A DNA stretch of 64,000 bases, from NCBI RefSeq assembly GCF_029227915.1, contig NC_079878.1, positions 11,592,001 to 11,656,000 on the forward strand. Reading direction: 5' to 3'. This document shows, piece by piece, positions 11,618 to 23,894 of this stretch (position 1 is its first letter; every line of letters starts with the position of its first letter). The notes below the pieces were generated by a model. The model had not been told where the DNA came from. It was given only the letters and a program-made list of their open reading frames with translations, and ran no database searches. Source of the DNA: Hydractinia symbiolongicarpus (taxonomy: Eukaryota > Cnidaria > Hydrozoa > Anthoathecata > Hydractiniidae). A program made the translations under genes and the position numbers.

Positions 11618-13010
11618 GAGGCTGTTTATATGGGAAATACTTCCGCATGGTATAATTTTGTCTTTTTGTTCATTTGCCATTAGAAAACTGAACTATGATA
11701 AGTTCCTATTGTTTATTGTGATAAGAATCTATTGTTTTTTTTATTTTTTTTTAATTTACCGAGGAAACTTTTGTTCATATGGGAAAATTCATTACCGAGA
11801 CCTCGATCATGTGCACCCGAGATCTCGCTTGGCGGGTAAAAATTTTTTCTCATATAAACGCAAATAAATTTTGTTTACAGGGCTACGGAACGGCTGTTGG
11901 TTTTCGACCTTAGTGACTTACACAGAAGTCGAGCTGATGGCGGCGAAAAACAAAAATGGCTATTTTCCAGCATGTATGTAATTTACAGACTCGAACATAT
12001 ATAGATATATCTAGAATGATTCTTGCCGAAATATGTCTTTGTAATGTACTTTTTGAAAAAAATACTGAACCAGCGAGCAAAGTGCACTGGTCTGTTCATT
12101 GCGCAAAACGCGTTTGCCGCATTTTTGATATGTGCGCGGGATATACGGAATGTGTGCATTTTAACCGGTTCGTAGCCCCTTTAACCCTATTCGGTCCAGG
12201 GGGGGGGGCGGATTCCGCCCCCCCTGACGGTTTTTTTTAATAACTCCTGATTGCTTTGTTATATGGCTATGATACTTACTGAGTTTCAACATTTATCTAT
12301 TAGACACCTGCATGCTAATTTTTTAGGTCCCATACCTTTCAGAGGCTTTGATATTGGCCATTACTCGAAACTACCCCTAAAAATCTCCATGAAATCCTTA
12401 TAATGGTGAAAATATAATAACTCCTGTTAGGATTATCCTTAGAACTTGAAACTTGCAACACAACTTTGTTTCATCAAGAAGAATCATTTTGACTAATTTG
12501 AACACGTGACTAATCCGATTTCCCGATTTTGTCGGATTTTACCCGAAAATCGGAAAAAAACGGATTTTCGCGCAATTTTTGGCAATTGTTCATTTGATCC
12601 ATATAAAAACCGGAAAATATGTTAAATAACTTTTATTTAGCCTTCAGAAACTTCAAACAGAATGTAAAAATTCGCTCTAGAACAAAAGTAATTATATTTT
12701 AAGCAGATAGTGGCATTTTTAACAATTTTCAAGCTTTTGATGACGTCACAGAAAATGTGCTGACGCAAGCAAATTTCTTTTGGCGCCATTTTGTTCCTTT
12801 TATGACGTATTATAAGTGTGCCAAGTTTGATTCAATTTGAACAACCCTATGAAAAGTTATTGAGGGGGGGGGGCGGAATCCGCACCCCCGGTCATAGTAT
12901 GTTCGAAAAACCCCGGACCGAATAGGGTTAACAACCCGAGATCTTGACTTGATATCATGCTAAAACATTTACCCGGTTCCCGAGGAAATATTTCCCATAT
13001 GAACAGCCCT
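11618..13010. mobile_element. TA-flanked MITE, right arm, with nested element
   Basis: Counterpart of 7093-7744. The ends read GAGGCTGTTTATATGGGAAA and the inverse, flanked by TA at 11616-11617 and 13011-13012. It is longer because another MITE (12185-12927) inserted into it. The ORFs here are repeat-derived. Confidence 0.75.
12185..12927. mobile_element. piggyBac-type MITE in TTAA target
   Basis: Terminal inverted repeats CCCTATTCGGTCC and GGACCGAATAGGG are flanked by TTAA at 12181-12184 and 12928-12931, the signature of piggyBac transposition. Subterminal G-rich and C-rich runs follow. It carries no transposase, so it is non-autonomous. The same site in the left arm (about 7170-7180) is empty and reads TTCA, so the insertion postdates the split of the arms or was lost from the left one. 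Partial copies lie at 37327-37533 and 51505-51815. Confidence 0.85.
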
Positions 13011-13357
13011 TAAAGTGTTTTCTTAACACAGCTATCTCAATTAACAAGCGCATTATTAATGACCATATCAATCCAGGTGATATGTAGTATATTAGAAAAA
13101 CTTGCCACGTATTTCAGTTGCCACTCTGATAATTCGATACAACATTGTTCCGGATTACCATCATTTTCAACGCATTGTACAGAATAAACATCACGTTAAC
13201 TTCCTTCCAGAGGCACCTTTATCCCCATATTCTGCAAATTGCTGTTAACAGTTTGTTTACGAATTCACTGATCTTTAGCAAAAAGGAAGAATGGCTTTTG
13301 ATTCATGTAAACACATTAAATACAACGATCTGAGACCAACTGACGCAACAATTAAAG

Positions 13358-16300
13358 ATGGAATTTAAAGCAGATAAAGTTTTATTTTTATTTGGTCTTA
13401 TTTCTTTGACACAATTTGGTAGTAAGTATTAACATTTTTAAAGATATTTTTTATACGAACAATTTTGTATAAGAACCGAATGAAAACAACAGCAAGGCTA
13501 TAATTTTACTGACATCCCCGTTTCTTGAAAAAACACAAGGTTATCCGCCGTAAAACTCGCAACAACACAATATAGAAAAATAAGGCGAATTTTTTTTCCA
13601 GAATTTTATGTTGAGATTCTGCGAAGGGTGTAGTTAAATTTTGTTCAGAAATAATGTAATGTATTGAACAATAAGTAAAGAATGCTCAAAATGTAAAAAC
13701 AAAATAAGAAAAACTTGCCACTTTTATTTTGACAACCAGAAAAGGTATCATTTTAGCTACTATCCAGCAGATTACACAGTCTTATGACATGATGTGCATT
13801 TTGTATTAGAAGACATTTTTAAAACTGTCTATTACTTGTTTTCAAGCACAAAATTTACCTGAAGACGTCCAACTGATATTAATGATAAAGTTTAATTTAA
13901 ATGGTGCGGCATCTTTCTTAACCAACAGCTGAAAATAGCAACACTGCAACTCCTATTGCCACTATCGTCGTTAATTTTAGGGAGCTTTCCTGCATTTTGA
14001 TTGATGTTTAACGATTTCTCCGAATAATATATTACACTTGTAAATATTAGATGTTGTGTTGCACAGGGAGTCAGAAAGTGCCTTAAAAGTGAAACTCCGA
14101 AGTGAAGTCGACATCGATTAGGCTTGTCATCAATTGAATACGTAATCAATTAGACACTTCCCAAATTTATTTTCTTTAGTGTGCCACAATTTTTTTAAAA
14201 CATGTTTTTTGAAAGAAGATAAACAAAATATTCGAAATTCTCTCCAAAAAATTGTGTCAAAGGTTTAACATCAAGCTGCAAGTAGTTTTGCTGCTCCAAA
14301 GGTTTATTTAATTATAAAATATTTGATCTTTGTTTAAAAGTTAGGCTCGTAAATTAAGAACAGTTTAACGTAACAATATAATGCCACAAAATCCGAACCT
14401 TATGAAGCCCAAATGACCTGAAAGTTTATAGGCATGCTAATTTAGCTATATTTTTCCCAAAAGATAGAAACAAATTCAAAAATTCTAAAAGCATAAAATC
14501 TGGGAACATTAGACCAGTCATCCATTAGTCTTAAGGCTTATTAGGTGCTTCGAAGGTTGAGATAGTGCTACCTTACCTGGTCTTTATACGGGTTTCTCTC
14601 TGCATAACTCTCGAAACCACGCCAAGCAAGATCCTCAAAAGTAGAATGCCAATTGTTTTCAGTTTCTTGTGTCAGACATTACCGCCGCGTATAATTAAGG
14701 TGGAACTGATTTTTGTATTGCAGTTTTGACTTCGACAAATTCTGCCGATAAAGTTCTAGATTTACTGTGCATTGACGTCTTTTTTGTCTTAAAAGTTCTG
14801 AATCAATACCGTTAAAGAATAATAAACCTCTGAAAGACTTGTTTCCCATATTTCACAGTCGTGGTCTTTAAGAAACATAACCGGTAATAAATCCTGAAAT
14901 GCTATTCAGTTTGTATTTTAGCGCTAAGAAGGAGACATAAGATAAGAAAAGGTCCCATACAATATAGTTTGTTTTCTAGGTGAACCCTTCTTACATAAAA
15001 TAACACAAAAAGGTACATGACTTAATTTTGGGTGAAAGAACATGTATATCTACTAATCCGTCCCCCATGGAAAAATCCACGGGTTTGACCATTCTTTCTA
15101 TACCGCGTTGCGAGCGTCTCACTACTTGCGGTACCATTTTGCGTGACAGACAGACAGACGTATACGGGTTTTATAATATAGATTTTTAAAGACCTTCTAA
15201 CATTTAAAGAAAGTATTATACTTTAATATATAACTATGTAAGCAATTACTTTGTTTAGATGGAGAGAAAAATGGCTACTGTGATGTCAAAATGACACCCC
15301 AAGTTCAAGAGAAAATAAAAATCATTGTAACAGAAATGAAGAAAGAGAACTTTGCAGCAAAGGCCGACAGTTTTCGAAAGCTTGTGGTAATTGCAACTGT
15401 ATACATTCATTGTATACATTCATTGAAAAATTCTACTGTGCTTTGACAGTTCTTAAAGGAAGCAAGTTCGTATACCGTAATGCTTCCAATTCTATTAAGC
15501 ACCCTTTCGAACAGACGCCTCATTTTCAGTCATTTTTTAAATAAACGCTCCCTCTAATAGAGCCCCCCTTGAACAGACGCCCCCCCCCCCCCCCCCCTCT
15601 TGTTGCCGAAATAAAAAAATCGTGTAGTTTTGCGTTGGCGATTGATGGTTCACAGGATGAACTGATCTCTTGTTTCAAACAAGGGAAAAAATGTGAAGCC
15701 GGTAGAGAATTACTGAAAATCAAATGTTGAATTTCGCCGATTAGGATTTAGATAAAAATCCATTCGAGATGACAGAAGAAGATGTAGCTCATGCTTCGCC
15801 TGATTTCAATATTATTGACAAAGATGACGATTGTAAAGTTTAAAATATTGGTATCCTTAAAAACTGCAAAAGAGACGAAGTGTAAAAGATTTATTAAACA
15901 CTCACCTCTTTTAAACTCCCCCTCGAATAGGCGCCCACCAAAAATGTCAAAAAATTTAATTAACTATTAGAAGCATTACGGTATATTTTAACCAAATTTT
16001 TGCTGATGCCGGCATTCTAAGAAGTTATATTGTTTACTGTATAAGACAGTCTCTTTGAAAATGGGCATCGCATATCATTTGCTTAAAATATTCTAAAATG
16101 GATCTCGGATTACATTTTACGTTTGTATTTTGAAGTCTAAGCAAGGAGGTTTAGTCTAAGTTATAGCGATTATGATGTATTTGCGTCACGTATTTACTTA
16201 CTAGTTAATCAAATAGCTTATCGGATCCGTGTCTCTGCCAGACTACACTTCGCATGTTAGGGATTAGTTTTTAAGGCATATTCGCATTCCGTCTGCGTGT

Positions 16301-19300
16301 TCAAAATAGCTAAGCGCGGCTTTATCTTAGGCCCCGAAGGAATTCATTAATTTTCGTTAAAGCGAATCAGTAAACTTTTCCGCGGATCAATCTTAGTTCA
16401 TATTGTACTATCTGTTGTCTGCCTATAAAACAAAAAGGGCAGCTGTGAGCAGTTATGGGCTAATTATTGTGGATTTCCTGATGGAGTAACGACTAGTATT
16501 CAGCTACTCATACAAACATTTTATATATACATTTATGTTTTAAGAAACTACCAAAGATACCGAACAGTGAAAGACACCACAAAGATGTATGCAAGTTTAC
16601 AGTTAAAGATATCATTGGTTTCAACAGACAGGGAAAAGTAAGCAAATTTGAATATTTAAATATTTCTACACCAATCTTAATTTCAAATTAAATTAGAAGT
16701 TTAGGATTGAAGAAGCATTTTATGTTTGATTTTGTGTCGAAATAAGTTTTATTTTTAAACTTTAATTGTTATCTCCTTAGCTTCAAAAGAATCTTGGAGC
16801 TTACTTCCAACTGCTAAACGAATACTTCACATTTCTTGGTATTAAGATGACGAATAAAAAAGGGTATCAGGTACTTTTATTGTGTAATTCGGTCAGAATG
16901 TTACAAATATGAAAATTGTTATTTCTGCACGAGGACGTTATCTCTGCTAAAGAGTGATGGAGTAGACTAGCTATAACTCAAATTTTGATTACTCGAACCT
17001 CTACTTAACTCGAACACTTTTCAGCACAGTTCATTATGTCTAACAATTATTTTTGTCCCATAGAGCATTTTTTCTCGATAACTCGAACATTAAGACATGT
17101 TTCATGAAGTAAAAGTGATTCTAATGCTAGTTGAAGAGCACATTTGGTTTACGAATTGTTTGTAAATACTCACCTTCTTTGTTTTGACATTACGCCATTT
17201 GGCGCAGGCGTCTTGAAAGAATTGTTTTAGGCAGCTGACCCTGGAAAACTACAAGCAAAAGAAATAATGCGATATTATAAGGGCATTAAGGGACCTTGCT
17301 AAAAAGCTATATATGCAAAAAACGCAAGAGATAGATTAACGTTTTATTAGTCCAACACTATATTACTCCAACGATTTTTCCCTGTCAGTATTGGAGTTAT
17401 AAATAGTCTACTGTACAAATCCTTAAATTAAAGTCTTTACAAATCTTTGGTCGCCATGCCATATAATCTTTAAAGGGGCTGCAAAACTGGTTTTCGACTT
17501 TAGGAACTTACACGAAGTCGAAATAATGGCGGTGGAAACGTTTATGAATACTGTGAACATAAACAACAACTTAAATCATCTCAAATATTATATTGGGCGT
17601 GTAATTATATCTGAAAATGACAGAAAAGTTCCCTACATATATTGAATATCCATGATTTATTCGAGATGACTTACCTTGCTTTTAACTCAAACTTTCTAAT
17701 AAAATAAACTTAAAACCTTTTGAATCAACTAGCTAGCTTTATCCTTCAACATTTCGTAAAGAAACATATAAGTTTATTGTACAATAAAGCCAGTCTCTCT
17801 CCCATCGTCAAAACCAACTTTCGATTACTGATATTTAATATATTTTACAGACCTTAGGTTATTTTACCGCTAAAAAAGAATTCTATTTTTAGAAAATAAA
17901 AGTAGCAAGTTTATCATAAAAAATAAATTATTCATAAACAAGTTGTCTAGGCCTCTATGTGGTTCTAAAGTTTATGTAATTTCTCGCACCTTAATCTTTT
18001 GAGTGGTCCGTCAATTACACGTCATTTTTCGGAAATTGCAGGGATTGAGCGTACTGAATCGTTTCGTAACCCCTTTAAGCATTATTTTAATTATTAAGCA
18101 TTATTTTAATTATTATGTTCTATCAGAGGGATTATTAAAATAACTTAATAATTAAAAAAATAATAAAAACTAAACTAACGACAAATACTAATAGTGATAA
18201 TAGAATAATGAAATTAGCAAAGTGTCCCAAGAAGATGGTTGGCATGTAACTTGAACCCACGACCTCTCACTTGCCGGGGTTGCTCTACCGACTGCGATCA
18301 ACCCGATACTATCGGTTCACCTCTTTTATAGCACATGAGACGTCAACGTACAGGTTGCCTTATTTTCATTGTATTATTCCACAAATATTGGGAAAATTTT
18401 TCTGTTTTACCTACAGCCTCCAACTGCAGCTGCTATAAAGAAAAGAGATGAATTGAGCGGAATCCTGAAAAGAAACAAATATCGCGTGCTCAGTCTACGT
18501 GCGGTATGTATGACTTTGGTATTTATTCTTTTTAGAATGATATAGATATTATTATTATCATGTCATAAACAAACTTGTTTATTCTAGGCTGTAGCTGTCG
18601 AAACATAGACTAGAATAAACTCGCTTGTTCATGACATGATAATATTTATATTATTCAATATTCAATATTATTTAAAATTCAGTGGTAATATTTTTGAAGT
18701 CATTAGCTTTTTCTTGTTTAATTCTTTTGTGTACATTGATCCGTGACCATCACAATAAATAGAAATAAATTCCATTGTTTTTTATTTAAGTCACCTGTTT
18801 GGCAAATGTTCATAAAAAAGTTTGTAAAATTACTCAATTATAAGTAATTTAGCACCCACAACAATTCAAACAAAGTTGATTTATAGTGGGGTTTTTTCAT
18901 GGAGCAGACGCCTAAGCCAATCAGTCTGGTCTTTAAAATCAACACTCATCATAAACTTTTATTCAGCAGCCGCACAACAACACAGTTCGCATCTCCTTTA
19001 AAGTTTCTGATATCAAAATGAAAAATATGTTCCTGTTTCAATTTCCACAATTCGCATGGAAATTAACAATCATTTTCCGAAAATATGATTTGTCGTATAA
19101 AATGTATAAAATCCGACGTAATCGGGAAATAGCTTGATAAAATAAAAATTGTGTTGTAAGTTTATGTAGTAAGGCATTCCTGTTTCCCAATTAAAAAGAT
19201 TTCCTAGAAATTTAAGGGGTAGTTTCGAGTAACGGCCAAAGCTGGTGTCTAACAGATAAATGCTAAAACCCAAGGTTTATATCCAGGATGCATAGCATAA

Positions 19301-19671
19301 GATTTAAAATTTCGTCACTTTTCATCCATAAATTTTTATTTGGTAACCCTACCCAGGTTAACCATTGTGCTTCAACAAAATAATTTTTAACGTACTTTCT
19401 AATTTAGGTAATTGCCAAGATGTGTAAATTTGACAATGATGTAAAAGAAGTGGATACTGTAGACCATCATCTCAGTTTTTTTGCCAAAGGCTGGGTGTGC
19501 CAGATTTATTTGTTACATAGAAAGCCAAAGATGTTTCTCAGATTCCAGAAGAATTTGGTAGGAAGTATAAAGCTGTTTTACCAAGCTTTGGTAGAAGATT
19601 TGGAGTTCCAACAAAAATGGCCGCAATTAATCTGGGTTTTAGACAAAGAGACAAAAGCAACAGATCAGTAA
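13358..19671 (+). CDS. Gene A, right copy: six-exon secreted protein of unknown function
   Basis: Coding exons are 13358-13421, 15259-15386, 16545-16637, 16781-16870, 18417-18503 and 19408-19671 (726 nt, 241 residues plus stop). Every boundary is GT-AG, and donors include gtaagt, gtaagc and gtatgt. Phases join without a break. The signal peptide is MEFKADKVLFLFGLISLTQFG. Differences from the left copy seen in exons 2 and 3 (CCC/CCT, ATT/ATC, GAA/GAG, GTT/GTC) are all synonymous. Exon 5 (AAAIKKRDELSGIL) has a recognisable relative in the tandem units (AAAIKRRDKLTGIL at about 23840). AATAAA follows at 19772-19777. No family recognised. The final exon is partly duplicated at 25630-25751. I may have missed non-coding 5' exons. 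Confidence 0.8.
15475..15981. mobile_element. TA-flanked MITE with CCGTAATGC ends (right arm)
   Basis: Mirror of 4213-4624, in gene A intron 2. The ends pair imperfectly and are flanked by TA. A pure C tract of about 19 bases near 15579-15597 has expanded relative to the left arm. Confidence 0.6.
17174..17302. other. Two opposing exon candidates in gene A intron 4 (right copy)
   Basis: Plus strand 17231-17302 is the candidate alternative last exon of gene A (AADPGKLQAKEIM, stop TAA). Minus strand 17174-17240 is the antisense exon candidate (VSCLKQFFQDAC) with strong splice sites. They overlap by ten bases. See the left-arm entries at 2892 and 2954. Confidence 0.3.
18241..18312 (-). repeat. 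tRNA-like SINE fragment, right arm
   Basis: Mirror of 1864-1931, with B-box-like 'acttgaacc' and A-box-like 'gctctaccgactgc' when read on the plus strand. Not a complete tRNA. Confidence 0.45.
18549..18644. repeat. Short foldback element, right arm
   Basis: Mirror of 1531-1623. The hairpin arms remain pairable here too, so the structure has been kept or has not yet decayed. Confidence 0.55.
18980..19270. mobile_element. Diverged piggyBac-like MITE remnant (right arm)
   Basis: Mirror of 907-1200, in the last intron of gene A. It lacks intact ends. Confidence 0.55.
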
Positions 19672-20181
19672 CTTTATGAATATTAATTAAAAAATTTCTT
19701 AAGTGGAACTCAACCTTGCTCGCTCTTGCTCTTTCTCAGTGGATGTAGAACTTGAATTCCTTGGTCACTGAAATAAAACAAACTGAACCCTTTGAGAATT
19801 CTAACGGGCTTTGCGATATACTTTGATTGACAAAATTATGTTGAAGCTTATCACATTTTTCTATGGAGTTTATGCAATTTAGTTGTTACATGCTGTTGCG
19901 TTTCCTAACATCTTTTTGTGCAGTCATACCCGTTGCATTGCTAGATAAATCTTTCTACTAGTTTTCCTGTCTTTTAATTTTTTTACCTTTCCCGAATTTC
20001 CTAATTATGCCAAACTCAATTTAAGCAGTCGATATTAAAATCGATTCTTATTCCTAAGTTCCTTAACAAAAAGGTAGAACAAATGACCTAATTTCGTAAA
20101 TATTTCTGTTTGTTAAGTGCCTCCATTCGAAGCAGAAGGTTACGGTCAAACCCTTAATATAGCCGAGCTTTCCAAGAATAG

Positions 20182-22037
20182 TCTCGTTTTCAAAATAATT
20201 ATTATCTTCAAATCTAAATAAAATCCAACCAGAATATTATATTGCTCTAAAAACTTCATTTTTCTCGTGATAATTTAATATTCTATCCGAATATCTTTAT
20301 TTGAAGAGCACAGAACCATTATAAAATTTTGGATGACGTCATAATTTTTCTAATTTATGAAGTTCGGAAAAGGTATATTTTGTATTTTTAAGTTTTTCAA
20401 TAAATGAGTAAAATGAATGAATAAAGGAATACTGTATTACGATGTTAAAAAATCTGATTATAATATGATTTTTTTAATTTTTTCTTCAACTAATTTCAAA
20501 AGCACTGTTTTAGAGCGCAAAATTGGTCGAAAGAATGAAAAAATATACGTTCTTTTCTCAAAAACAACAAAGACTGATTAGGTACGGAAAAGAGTCGTTA
20601 ATATTAATTTTCACGTACCTTTTGACGTCGCCACGGGTTTGTACGAAATATCGCAATGCAGCGTTCTTTCCGCTTTTGCACAAGAATAGCTAGAGAATAT
20701 TTGCACAAATACTGCCAAGTAAATTTATAGACTGTTGTATAAAAGTTTGCGATGTCACAGCAGAATTTTCAAGAGAAGTTTATGTGAGACCGCGTGAAAC
20801 ATTTATATTCATTGTTTTATGTGCATATGCATATTTGATGACCCAAATAATCCAAACAAATATGTTTACCATCCCCAGCAAACGTCGGAAACAAAGATTT
20901 TAAAAGTATTAAATCCCTGAATTGCAAATGTATCAAAGAGCTTTAAAACAAACATGTGTTTTTTTTCTTTCATGACATGACAAGAATAGGAATTTAAATG
21001 ACTACTAAGTCACAAAGTTATTGTTTAATGTTTCTTTATAATAACGTTGTGTGACATATAAACAAAGCATGCAGAAATGGTTGATCGTTTCTCCACAATG
21101 TCATGTCTTTCTTTTACTTTGCCGGGTAAATCTGTATCACAATCAATTCGTCCATAGCTACGCTCAGACACCATTGTGGCTCATAGAAAAACATAGGGAC
21201 GTTCAACGAAATATCACTGCATTGCTATGTCTTGCATTCTGGTTCGTCTGTTAGCAGGAGTAATAAAATTACCATGTGGAAGAGGGTTCCGAAGGTATGC
21301 TTTGGTGTAGCCATTTTGCGTAGACACAGGCAAACAGCTATTAATATAGAGACTAGTAGGCAACCAGTGGATAGATTGACGGGTTCAACCGTTCTCTTTA
21401 TTCCACTAGTCCCGCTTGCGTGTACCTGTAACACGCCTTTAAAATACATAGAAACAACGGGTATAGATTTTATGAAATCTTAGGTGTTTTTTATCAAGGA
21501 AATACAAAGAAACAGACTTTCCTAATCTAATGGTGATCGGCTACTACAAATCTTTTCCAGTTGGCATGACAATGTCAAAAAGTGCTGTATAAAGTCATCA
21601 CTAAAGTCAAAGGTATTTTAAAACGCTTGCATGACATAAAATGCAGAACCATCTACTTAATTTAACTTAATCGTCTAGAGAGAGCTCTATGCATCACAAA
21701 TAAGAGCCTAATTAATCTCTAAAGAATGCTTGAAAATATTAGGACCCCTAATTGATCTATAAACCACAAACTTGCTCAATTTTTCTTATTTTGATTTTGC
21801 CAAGGGCGTCATAAAATGTAGCATGCACAATGGTTTACTGATTCACAATATGCAACGTCTTTCTGCTACCGGATCGGACAAACATGAAACACAAAACGTC
21901 GATAAAATTGATGAAGTAGAAAAAACTTGACTTGATCTAACGCATTCATTAAAAAGGTTCGTCAAAATGGCGGACTGACGTCCCGTCTCCCTGTTTATTT
22001 TAACATAAAGGGATTAGTCTACAGAAGCAAATGACTT
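20182..22037. other. Non-coding part of tandem unit 1
   Basis: AT-rich with no supported exon. It includes a dispersed repeat fragment at about 21361-21480 that resembles the repeat at 4918-5040. About 740 bases within this region are missing from unit 2. Confidence 0.5.
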
Positions 22038-22252
22038 GAAGAAGAAGAAGAAGAAGAAGAAGAAGAAGAAGAAGAAGAAGAAGAAGAAGAAGAAGAAGAA
22101 GAAGAAGAAGAAGAAGAAGAAGAAGAAGAAGAAGAAGAAGAAGAAGAAGAAGAAGAAGAAGAAGAAGAAGAAGAAGAAGAAGAAGAAGAAGAAGAAGAAG
22201 AAGAAGAAGAAGAAGAAGAAGAAGAAGAAGAAGAAGAAGAAGAAGAAGAAGA
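22038..22252. repeat. (GAA)n microsatellite, about 71 units
   Basis: Uninterrupted GAA/TTC triplets. It lies where the 5' intron of the cysteine-rich pseudogene would be and ends about 40 bases before its acceptor-like 'tttcatttag'. The counterpart in unit 2 is 378 bp. Long ORFs of Lys, Ser, Phe or Glu across it are artefacts. Confidence 0.97.
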
Positions 22253-22295
22253 TTTCAATTGTAAAACGTTTTGATTTTTCTACTATTTCATTTAG

Positions 22296-22840
22296 GATAA
22301 GGCTGTCTATAGCTTTTGCATTCATTAGCATTTGTGCTTTAGCACTTTTAGAGAAAGTAGAAAAGGATCTTACAGACGAAGTCACGGATGCCGAAGACCC
22401 TGCTCGCTACAAAATATGATTTATGATTTACCCACGATTATGAGCTTATCTATACCCTTAGGTGGTCCTCTCAAAAAAGTCTACAATTCTGCGACCACTC
22501 ATTGTTATTGTTATTGAACGATACAACTGTGGGAGAAACATCTAAAATATCCAAAAGCAATTCTGTTTCCGCAAACATGTCTATATAGAAAAGCACGCAC
22601 GCACGCTTTGTGTGTGGTGAACGTATTTGTAACAAGAACACTCACTTCTGTTTGAGACGTAGATGTTACAAGGAGAGATATTATGGAGTATGTTGGCTTC
22701 GCGTGTGCAACAAGTTTAACTCACTTTTGCTACCGTCGAAGATGCTAAGACAGGAAACTGTACGTGTATTGTGGATGATACGTCTGCCTAAGAAATAGCT
22801 ATCGATATTATGGCGGAAATATTAAACGCAAACCATAATT
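22296..22840 (+). pseudogene. CRR pseudogene psi-a (cysteine-rich repeat family)
   Basis: Homologous to CRR copy 6. The exon-2-like part (22296-22419) keeps the signal-peptide pattern and the acidic propeptide with 'DAEDPARY', but the start codon is ATA and the donor GTAAGT is lost. The exon-3-like part begins after 'ccttag' at 22462 and keeps pieces such as ERICNKNTHFCLRRRC and YYGVCWLRVCNK, with stops and frame slips between them. About two cysteine modules remain. The same lesions occur in psi-b, so the gene died before the tandem duplication. Confidence 0.85.
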
Positions 22841-23083
22841 GACAAATTCTAGTTGTTCTCTTGTAGCTTTGTTGTAAAGCGTAGAATGAGAATAGCATTG
22901 ATATCTTAGGCAGTTGTCTAGTTGAGCGATTGCTGTGCTTGAACGACTTTAGTAGCTTAAATGGGAGCTTTAAATGACTACTGACACTAGGAAACCCTTC
23001 GCAGGACCCTCTTTGAAAGCAGTATCAATAGTAACTCAAGAGGTCACCATGTGTGAATAATTGCATTAAAAAATTTCGTTTAA

Positions 23084-23365
23084 TTGTTGATGTTATTTCG
23101 TTTATTCACTAATGAAAAAAATTGGCAAATTCTAGCAGACGTTCAAAACACTGATATTGAGCACGTTGTTCCTTCACTTATTTTTTGGTTCTTTCTTGAA
23201 CTTGCTAAGCAGAATGGTCTGCGCAATGTCTTAAAGTGGTACAGAAAGCAATTTCCGCAGTGCAGAGGAATCAATACGAGCATGAATATCAGGAAAATCA
23301 TGTCCGTGCTTTTTGCATATTGTGCACGTACTTTATATGTTCAGGACTTTTCGGTTTTAAAGTAG
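23084..23365 (+). CDS. Unrecognised ORF, possible gene-A-like exon (unit 1)
   Basis: A 93-codon ORF is kept open in both tandem units. An acceptor-like 'aaattctag' precedes DVQNTDIEHVVPSLIFWFFL, which is followed by YRKQFPQCRGINTSMN and a hydrophobic end. It weakly resembles gene A exon 2 (EKN then DV, ending in an aromatic-Arg-Lys). The next 500 bases hold fragments clearly like gene A exons 4 and 5. Unit 2 has several amino-acid changes. It may be an exon of a diverged or dead gene A relative; no start or signal exon found. Confidence 0.35.
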   Translation: MLMLFRLFTNEKNWQILADVQNTDIEHVVPSLIFWFFLELAKQNGLRNVLKWYRKQFPQCRGINTSMNIRKIMSVLFAYCARTLYVQDFSVLK

Positions 23366-23486
23366 GTGTTGATCTCGCCTAAAAATATGGCGCTGTACAT
23401 GCAGTTAAATCTGATAAGACCAATCACAAAAATTAGTGATGTGACGTGGTGTAAAAGTTACGTTGTGGTGGGATAATTGTCCTAAG

Positions 23487-23894
23487 AAAGGAGCTAAATT
23501 TCTGGGTATTAAGATAGAGAAAAAAGAAAACGACGTACTTCTTTTGTCTGAACAAATTTGCTAGTTTGGCACGACGACGCTAAGTCTAGCCAGAGTGTGG
23601 TACAAATCATTAACATGATGCCATTGTTTATCTCTATTTGTCATGTCACACAATGTTATGCCATACGATTGTACCGGGCGATTACTGTACCCACGCAATC
23701 GATCGATTGCTATTTGGATAGAACGTCTATCCATTCCACGATCTTTACAACACTTGGGGAGCCAACGTGCACGTTTAGTTATGCTCAATCTAATACCCCA
23801 CAAAAATTGTGAAAATTTCTCTGGTTTGCCTCTAGGTGCAGCTGCTATAAAGAGAAGAGATAAATTAACCGGTATTCTGAACCTAAAAAATTGA
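23487..23894 (+). pseudogene. Gene-A-like exon fragments (unit 1)
   Basis: 23487-23534 reads AKFLGIKIEKKEND followed by gtactt. This matches the end of gene A exon 4 (TFLGIKMTNKKGYQ, also followed by gtactt). 23836-23894 follows a 'tttgcctctag' acceptor and reads AAAIKRRDKLTGILNLKN then TGA, matching gene A exon 5 (AAAIKKRDELSGILKRNK) with conservative changes. No exon 6 is found nearby. Probably a decayed or truncated paralogue. The 140-codon ORF on the opposite strand (23561-23983) is judged a shadow. Confidence 0.5.

Larger units (their letters stand above)
9902..20181 (-). repeat. Right arm of giant inverted repeat (palindrome)
   Basis: Reverse-complement copy of 1-9464, longer mainly because of a piggyBac-type MITE at 12185-12927 and a poly-C expansion near 15580. 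It carries a complete gene A copy on the plus strand. The last part of this arm, from 19551, is also the start of the tandem duplication that follows, so the arm end occurs again from 25630. Confidence 0.93.

Noticed and set aside
22014-22419. Long ORFs of poly-Ser, poly-Phe, poly-Lys
   Set aside because: Pure translations of the (GAA)n array on both strands.
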